From Guopingia tenuis (GTDB taxonomy: Bacteria; Bacillota; Clostridia; Christensenellales; Christensenellaceae): a stretch of 64,000 nucleotides of DNA. Positions within the stretch are counted from its first letter, which is position 1. Each line of letters opens with the position of its first letter. The notes below the pieces were generated by a model. The model did no database searches. It saw only the letters and a list, made by a program, of their open reading frames with translations, and had not been told where the DNA came from. A program made the position numbers and the translations under genes. The stretch spans positions 83,329-147,328 of the forward strand of contig NZ_JACRSS010000005.1 in the NCBI RefSeq assembly GCF_014384805.1. The letters are read 5' to 3'. Shown one piece after another: positions 59,533-64,000 of this stretch.

Positions 59533-59947
59533 CCGAACAGAAATTTTGCTGGACAAGCTTACATACAGCTATATGGAGTTAAAGCAGAAGCTATATTACC
59601 TTGGTGTAACAGAGGGAGATGTTCAAAATCTCATGCTGCAAGCCAGAGGTTACCTGAAAGCGTTAAAGGAGCAGGTTGCGGTTCCCTCTATACAAAAACC
59701 CACCCCCTGCGGAAAGCTGCGTTCCGTGGATGAGACATACAAACTCATAATCCAAAACGACCCGGAAAGCTCTATCACAAAAACAGGACTGAGGCGGTTA
59801 ATCGCAACAGGAGTTATTCCCTCTGTCAGAGTAGGCAGGAATATTAAGCTGAATTATGACGCAGTAATGACAGCTCTGTCAAAAGGAAGTACAGAACCAG
59901 CGAGAGAGCAAAAAACAAGCTATGGCGGTATACGCAAGGTGGTTTAG
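59525..59947 (+). CDS. Excisionase-like helix-turn-helix protein
   Basis: A 140-residue protein whose C-terminal half has the winged-helix pattern of excisionases and MerR-like DNA-binding domains ('SITKTGLRRLIATGVIPSVRVGRNIKLNYDAVMTAL', about 90-125). The N-terminal half is helical. RBS ACGGAGGAATATC precedes the ATG. Its place directly before the integrase supports a role as recombination directionality factor. Confidence 0.75.
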   Translation: MDNRTEILLDKLTYSYMELKQKLYYLGVTEGDVQNLMLQARGYLKALKEQVAVPSIQKPTPCGKLRSVDETYKLIIQNDPESSITKTGLRRLIATGVIPSVRVGRNIKLNYDAVMTALSKGSTEPAREQKTSYGGIRKVV

Positions 59948-60012
59948 AAAAAAGTTGAAAAAATCCTCAAATATTAAGAGGGGATACGGCTTTGTGAGAA
60001 AATTGTATACTT

Positions 60013-60033
60013 GGGGGAGTTTTCCTCTCCCCC
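60013..60033 (+). other. GC-rich hairpin before the integrase
   Basis: GGGGGAG (60013-60019) pairs with CTCCCCC (60027-60033). It lies 36 bases before the integrase ATG and overlaps the open frame upstream of it; it may affect integrase translation. Confidence 0.45.
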
Positions 60034-60068
60034 GGGTTATACGGCAGAGAAAGGACAAGCAAGGAAAA

Positions 60069-61262
60069 ATGGCAACGGTACGAAAACGCGGAAAAGGATA
60101 TGAAATCCGGGTCTACTGCGGATTAGGCGTCAACTATGGCAGAAAGGATAAATCCATGACATGGATACCCGAACCGGGCATGACGCCAAGGCAGATAGAG
60201 AAGGCTTTGGAGAAAGTAAAGTTTCAATTTGAGCAGGAGGTTTTAAACGGCACCTATCTCAATTCTTCTATGACCTTCGCCCAATTTGTAGAGGTATGGC
60301 GTGAAGACTATGCAAAAGAACATTTAGCAATCAAGACCTATGCGAGGTATGAGGGATTTCTAAAAAGAATCCTGCCGGCCTTAGGGCATATCAAGCTGAA
60401 CAACCTGAATGTCAACCACCTGCATAGATTCTACAAGAATTTAGGGGAAAAGGGTATCAATCTGAAAACCAGAAAAGACAAGAATGGAAAACCAATCGGA
60501 GACGCCAAACTTTCTCCCAAGACCATATACGAACATCACCGGCTTATCAGCGAAATTCTCAACAAGGCTGTCCGCTGGGGTATGCTGGATGTGAATGTTG
60601 CAAGCAGAGCGACTCCACCCAAAGTCCCCCATACGGAAATCAGCATATTGGATGATGAACAGGTCAAAACGCTGGTTGCCGCTCTCAACAAAGAGGCAAT
60701 CCAGCACCGGGCTATGATACTTCTGCTTCTCTATACAGGTATGCGGAGAGGCGAGCTATGCGGATTGGAGTGGAAGGACATTGACTTTGAAACTCAGATG
60801 TTGAGGATATGCCGTTCTTCTCAATATGTGGGAAACAGGAAACTTATCACAAAAGAGCCAAAAACGAGGTCTGGCATCAGAGAGTTTATGTTGAGTAGTT
60901 CTGCATGTACTCTGCTGAAGGAATACAGGCAATGGCAGGATGAGCAGAAAAAACTGATAGGAGACGAATGGCAGGAGACGGACAGGCTCTTCACACAATG
61001 GAATGGACTGCCGATATACCCGGATACCGTAACGAAGTGGTTTGCCAGATTTATTGAGCGAAACAATTTTCCGCATGTAACTTTGCATAGCTTACGACAT
61101 ACAAACGCCTCTTTAATGATAGCAGAGGGAGTAGATGTTTGCACGGTATCAAAGAGATTAGGACACGCCAATACTTCTACAACACTTAATATTTATACGC
61201 ACGCAATCCCGTCAAAAGATACAGAAGCGGCGGAGAGATTGGAGCAGGCACTTTCTATATAG
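60069..61262 (+). CDS. int: Tyrosine recombinase / integrase
   Basis: A 397-residue phage/ICE-type integrase: an N-terminal arm-binding part, the SAM-like core-binding domain (about 75-180) and the catalytic domain with the Arg of 'TGMRRGELCGLEW' (about 225), the 'HSLRHTNASLM' box (about 338), 'LGHANTST' His and the nucleophilic Tyr in 'LNIYTHA'. All catalytic residues are present, so it should be active. The ATG at 60069 follows AAGGAAAA; the longer frame from 59922 overlaps the excisionase gene and a hairpin. It would insert and excise the element. Confidence 0.93.
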   Translation: MATVRKRGKGYEIRVYCGLGVNYGRKDKSMTWIPEPGMTPRQIEKALEKVKFQFEQEVLNGTYLNSSMTFAQFVEVWREDYAKEHLAIKTYARYEGFLKRILPALGHIKLNNLNVNHLHRFYKNLGEKGINLKTRKDKNGKPIGDAKLSPKTIYEHHRLISEILNKAVRWGMLDVNVASRATPPKVPHTEISILDDEQVKTLVAALNKEAIQHRAMILLLLYTGMRRGELCGLEWKDIDFETQMLRICRSSQYVGNRKLITKEPKTRSGIREFMLSSSACTLLKEYRQWQDEQKKLIGDEWQETDRLFTQWNGLPIYPDTVTKWFARFIERNNFPHVTLHSLRHTNASLMIAEGVDVCTVSKRLGHANTSTTLNIYTHAIPSKDTEAAERLEQALSI

Positions 61263-61316
61263 TGCCTGTTCTTTTTTATACTATGCTGTCTGTAAAAAAC
61301 ATAGGAGGTTTTTGTT

Positions 61317-61601
61317 ATGCTGGACAAAACAATCAGACAACTTTACGAAGGGAACATCCATTTTACGAATGAGCTATACCCGACAGACAATGAGTATCTG
61401 GCAATGAAGGACTCTTACAACGAGCTACAAAGGCACTTGGCGGATATGCTGGACGAACATGGGCAGGATTTGCTAGATGAATTGCTGAATCTGCGGACAA
61501 GCATGGATTCTATCACGGATGTCAATGACTTTATAGACGGGTTTCGGTTAGGAGCCAGACTGATGTTAGAGGCTATCTATGACGATGCCGAAGAAGCCTA
61601 A
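61317..61601 (+). CDS. DUF6809-family protein (copy 2)
   Basis: A 94-residue acidic helical protein homologous to the one at 50896-51162 ('LYEGNIHF', 'LDEHGQDLLDELLNLRTSM', 'FIDGFRLGARLMLEAI'). RBS AGGAGGTTTTTGTT precedes the ATG. It follows the integrase by 54 bases on the same strand. Confidence 0.8.
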   Translation: MLDKTIRQLYEGNIHFTNELYPTDNEYLAMKDSYNELQRHLADMLDEHGQDLLDELLNLRTSMDSITDVNDFIDGFRLGARLMLEAIYDDAEEA

Positions 61602-61793
61602 GTCCCTAGACGCTCTCTAGCAGTTAAAAGCCTTTTGGCGAACAACTCCCCGCCCCAATGCCAAAGAAGCCGGTATAGGCTGTATGAGAGGGTGGGGACA
61701 TTGTTTATGAGGAAAAGAGGGAGACACTTTTATTATACGGATAATTACTGAACCTGAATTGTTGGAAAATCCAAGCGAAAAGGAGAGATATTT

Positions 61794-61973
61794 ATGATAG
61801 CAGTAAAAGAAGCAGAGCAGATAAACGCCATCGACAGTTTAATCCAGGCAATCCGTCTGATTTCCGGAGTCTTGCCGCAGTTGCAGGAAGAAAATAAGAT
61901 TGACGATATGAGCTATGCCAAGCTGGTACAGATGATAGACTTCTTAACGCAGATATGTAAGACGGAAAATTAA
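61794..61973 (+). CDS. Small 59-residue helical protein
   Basis: Frame ATG 61794 to TAA 61973 gives 59 residues, beginning MIAVKEAEQINAIDSL and ending ICKTEN, amphipathic and helical throughout. RBS AAAGGAGAGATATT precedes the ATG. It probably belongs to the integrase-proximal small-gene set. No family recognised. Confidence 0.65.
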   Translation: MIAVKEAEQINAIDSLIQAIRLISGVLPQLQEENKIDDMSYAKLVQMIDFLTQICKTEN

Positions 61974-62061
61974 ATATTATTTGTTGCGCTTCACCATAAT
62001 ATAAATTATACTTTAAACTAGGAAATATTTCCGACTAATCATGGTGAGGGTGCACTTAGAA

Positions 62062-63312
62062 ATGACGAAAAAGATTCGTGATGTGGTATATGGATTCGTT
62101 ATTCTCGATGAACAAGAATGTGCTATTATTGACCATCCTGTATTTCAACGGTTAAGGAGAATACGCCAGCTATCTTTGACTGATATGGTTTATCCGGGTG
62201 CAACGCATACACGATTTGAACATTCCATTGGTGTTATGCAAATGGCGACAGATATGTTCGACTGTATTATAAATAATAATAAAAGGATATTAGAAAAGGA
62301 ATACTCTTTGGATGAGACAGGTATAAAAAGAGCACGAAAAGTGATACGTCTTGCAGCATTATTGCATGATATTGGACATGCTCCTTTTTCGCATTCAGGA
62401 GAAGATTTAATGCCTCTTCTACCGCCTGGACATATACGATATGTAGAAAATGGAAATAAAAAATACGAGCATGAAGAATATAGTATTGCTATTATTAAGA
62501 ATATTTTTCAGAACTTAATTGAAAAACATCGTATAAATAATAATTTTCATATCTCCGTAGAAGATGTAACAGCATTACTAGGAGACCCCTCTGTTAAGGT
62601 TGACGCATTATCATTACTATGGAAGGAGTTAATCTCGGGACAAATTGATGCCGATAGAGCAGACTATCTCTTACGAGATTCGATTCATTTGGGAGTGAAC
62701 TATGGTCTATATGATAGGAATCGGTTAATTAACTGTTTAACTTTAGGCCATTCAGAAACAGGCGATTTAATTTTAGCTATTGAAGAAAAAAGTTGGCATA
62801 TTGCTGAAAGCTTAGTTTTGGCTAGATATCAAATGTTTTCGCAAGTATATTTCCATAAGGTAAGACGTATTTATGATTATCATATTCAAATGGCTGTAAA
62901 GGAGATTTTGAAGTATAAAAGAGATGGAAAGGGAGTTTATCCAACGCCTGATGAATTAGATGAGTATTTATCTTTTGATGATTGGGAAATCTATTCTGGA
63001 TTAAAACAACATTTGGGAGGAGCGCATGGGGATATAATTTTAGAAAGAAAACATTTTAAATGTATTTTCCAATCCCAACTTATACCAACGGATGCTGACG
63101 AGAAGGAAATTGAAAAATTAAAAGAGCAGTATAAAGACACTCCAAATTATTTAGATGACAAAGCTTCAACTTTGTGGTATAAATTAGACAAAGATATTAT
63201 TATCTATGGAAATAAACATACGCAACCGTTAAGCGAAAAGTCAGCGATTGTAAAGGCAATGAGCGAAAAAACTGTTCAAAAGCGCTTTTATGTCGCTCGC
63301 GAGATAAGTTAA
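62062..63312 (+). CDS. SAMHD1-like HD-domain phosphohydrolase (YwfO type)
   Basis: A 416-residue HD-superfamily protein. The metal site is complete: His in 'HTRFEHSIGVM', 'LLHDIGHAPFSHSGED' (HD near residue 102) and the Asp in 'GQIDADRADYLLRDS'. The opening 'IRDVVYGFVILDEQECAIIDHPVFQRLRRI' is that of the SAMHD1/YwfO family, which hydrolyses dNTPs or other nucleotides. In Bacillus subtilis ywfO sits next to ywgA; here a YwgA-like gene follows 17 bases later. The ATG at 62062 is about 9 bases after GAGGGTG; an ATG at 62041 has no RBS. Confidence 0.85.
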   Translation: MTKKIRDVVYGFVILDEQECAIIDHPVFQRLRRIRQLSLTDMVYPGATHTRFEHSIGVMQMATDMFDCIINNNKRILEKEYSLDETGIKRARKVIRLAALLHDIGHAPFSHSGEDLMPLLPPGHIRYVENGNKKYEHEEYSIAIIKNIFQNLIEKHRINNNFHISVEDVTALLGDPSVKVDALSLLWKELISGQIDADRADYLLRDSIHLGVNYGLYDRNRLINCLTLGHSETGDLILAIEEKSWHIAESLVLARYQMFSQVYFHKVRRIYDYHIQMAVKEILKYKRDGKGVYPTPDELDEYLSFDDWEIYSGLKQHLGGAHGDIILERKHFKCIFQSQLIPTDADEKEIEKLKEQYKDTPNYLDDKASTLWYKLDKDIIIYGNKHTQPLSEKSAIVKAMSEKTVQKRFYVAREIS

Positions 63313-63329
63313 ATAGGGAGTACTAAATC

Positions 63330-63881
63330 ATGATAGAATTAAGTAAACGCTTAGGTATAATATCAGAAATTGTAAAGCAAAAACCATCATTGGGAAAAAC
63401 GGCAATGATGAAATTTATTTATATTTTACAACAAGTTTATAAGGTACCGATAGGTTATGATTATGAAATATATACTTATGGTCCATATTCTTCTAGTGTG
63501 ATGGAAGATATTCAATTAGCAGCTGATTTCGATGCGATTTGTATGAATACAGTTAGTTTCCCAACGGGACATCTAGGATATGAATTAACACCATCAGAGA
63601 ATACTGAAAAGATAGTAGAGAGAGAACAGGGATTTATTGACACCTACAAAAGTTCTATCAAAAATACTATAAAGCTTTTTGGAAATAAAAGTGCTAGGGA
63701 GTTAGAATTATCTTCTACTATTATTTATATATATGCTAATTATGCTCATAATCATTGGGATAACTCTGTTGATGAAGTTTCAGAGAATGTTAAGAAAATT
63801 AAACCTCATTTTGGGTTGGATCTTATTAAAGAAGAATATCATAACCTTGAGAATCAGGGAATTCTAGAAAAAGCAGTATAG
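63330..63881 (+). CDS. YwgA-like protein paired with the HD hydrolase
   Basis: A 183-residue protein resembling the YwgA family: 'SLGKTAMMKFIYILQQVYKVPIGYDYEIYTYGPYSSSVMEDIQLA' (about 20-65; K-x-x-x-x-K-x-IY-x-LQ ... YGPYS is the hallmark) followed by helices. The same 'YGPYS' layout is seen in DUF4065/Panacea antitoxin proteins, to which YwgA may be distantly related; that is a reading by eye. It is co-transcribed with the HD hydrolase, and a terminator follows. It may control or inhibit the hydrolase. Confidence 0.75.
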   Translation: MIELSKRLGIISEIVKQKPSLGKTAMMKFIYILQQVYKVPIGYDYEIYTYGPYSSSVMEDIQLAADFDAICMNTVSFPTGHLGYELTPSENTEKIVEREQGFIDTYKSSIKNTIKLFGNKSARELELSSTIIYIYANYAHNHWDNSVDEVSENVKKIKPHFGLDLIKEEYHNLENQGILEKAV

Positions 63882-63885
63882 TGAA

Positions 63886-63932
63886 AACACCATTGAAATC
63901 TGAACCCTTATGGTTTGGACATCAATGGTGTT
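63886..63932 (+). terminator. Terminator of the HD/YwgA-like operon
   Basis: AACACCATTGA (63886-63896) pairs with TCAATGGTGTT (63922-63932), followed by TTATT. No gene is seen in the last 68 bases. Confidence 0.8.
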
Positions 63933-64000
63933 TTATTATAATCCTAGTGTTAACGCGGTTTTTGAAGACTGATTTTTCTTTTTTATGCTTGGACGAAAAA

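Larger units (their letters stand above)
50787..64000. mobile_element. Putative integrative element (right end outside window)
   Basis: From just after tRNA-fMet base composition changes from GC-rich to AT-rich and gene content becomes that of an integrative element: D5/P4-type primase-helicase (57.2 kb), excisionase-like protein (59.5 kb), tyrosine recombinase (60.1 kb), several regulators and small unknown proteins, two DUF6809 paralogues and an HD/YwgA-like cargo pair. No conjugation or phage structural genes are seen, so it would be a mobilisable or satellite-type element, or its transfer genes lie beyond. No copy of the tRNA-fMet 3' end was found up to 64000, so the exact ends are not fixed. 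Confidence 0.65.

Overview
The window is a 64 kb chromosomal stretch from a Gram-positive, endospore-forming member of the Clostridia (Firmicutes), most likely an animal-gut species. Supporting signs are spore-formation genes (spoIID, a spoIIQ-like M23 protein, yabP, yabQ, a sigB/sigF-type sigma operon), the Firmicutes infC-rpmI-rplT order, a T-box in front of pheST, sepF/divIVA-type division genes, LL-diaminopimelate aminotransferase, strong AGGAGG-type ribosome binding sites, and a conjugated bile salt hydrolase. Genus cannot be read from the sequence.

Positions 1-6400 hold a sugar ABC importer (binding protein cut by the window edge, fused-domain ATPase, permease) with an L-fucose-isomerase-like protein, then rph, an ITPase and a phosphodiesterase. 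Positions 6430-6890 are a tRNA operon (Arg, His, Gln, Lys). Positions 6890-10870 look like a worn-down insertion: a copy of the tRNA-Lys 3' end, the last 46 codons of a tyrosine recombinase, a stand-alone Spo0A DNA-binding domain, an Asn/Gln-rich micro-protein, an XRE/ImmA pair and a WYL regulator.

Positions 11-29 kb are core genome: membrane transporters (YitT, two MATE, DMT, MFS, SSS), a LysM protein, dapL, a LarA-like enzyme, a DUF362 ferredoxin-like protein behind a MerR-type promoter, the engulfment pair spoIID/spoIIQ-like, and a phosphohexomutase. Positions 29-39 kb contain infC (ATA start, attenuated leader), rpmI, rplT, a TrmH methyltransferase, an aldo/keto reductase broken by a stop codon, pheST under a T-box, and bsh. 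Positions 39.8-42.5 kb form a HAD / STAS antagonist / anti-sigma / sigma operon followed by a second anti-sigma-type ATPase. Positions 42.5-45.8 kb form an envelope and division cluster (HlyD-like, YggS, SepF, DivIVA). Positions 47.2-50.6 kb carry a DUF3048 lipoprotein, yabP-yabQ-divIC and a Ppx/GppA phosphatase, ending at tRNA-fMet.

Immediately after tRNA-fMet (about 50.79 kb) base composition drops sharply and the content becomes that of an integrative element running past the window end: a helicase/primase of the P4/D5 type, excisionase-like protein, tyrosine recombinase, two DUF6809 paralogues, repeated GGGCAAA motifs flanking an unknown gene, a module of HTH protein, Ser/Thr kinase and zinc-ribbon membrane proteins sharing an uncharacterised C-terminal domain, and a cargo pair of a SAMHD1-like HD phosphohydrolase with a YwgA-like protein. 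These last two modules are the best candidates for undescribed biology. Starts given here were often moved inward from the longest open frame on the basis of ribosome binding sites.
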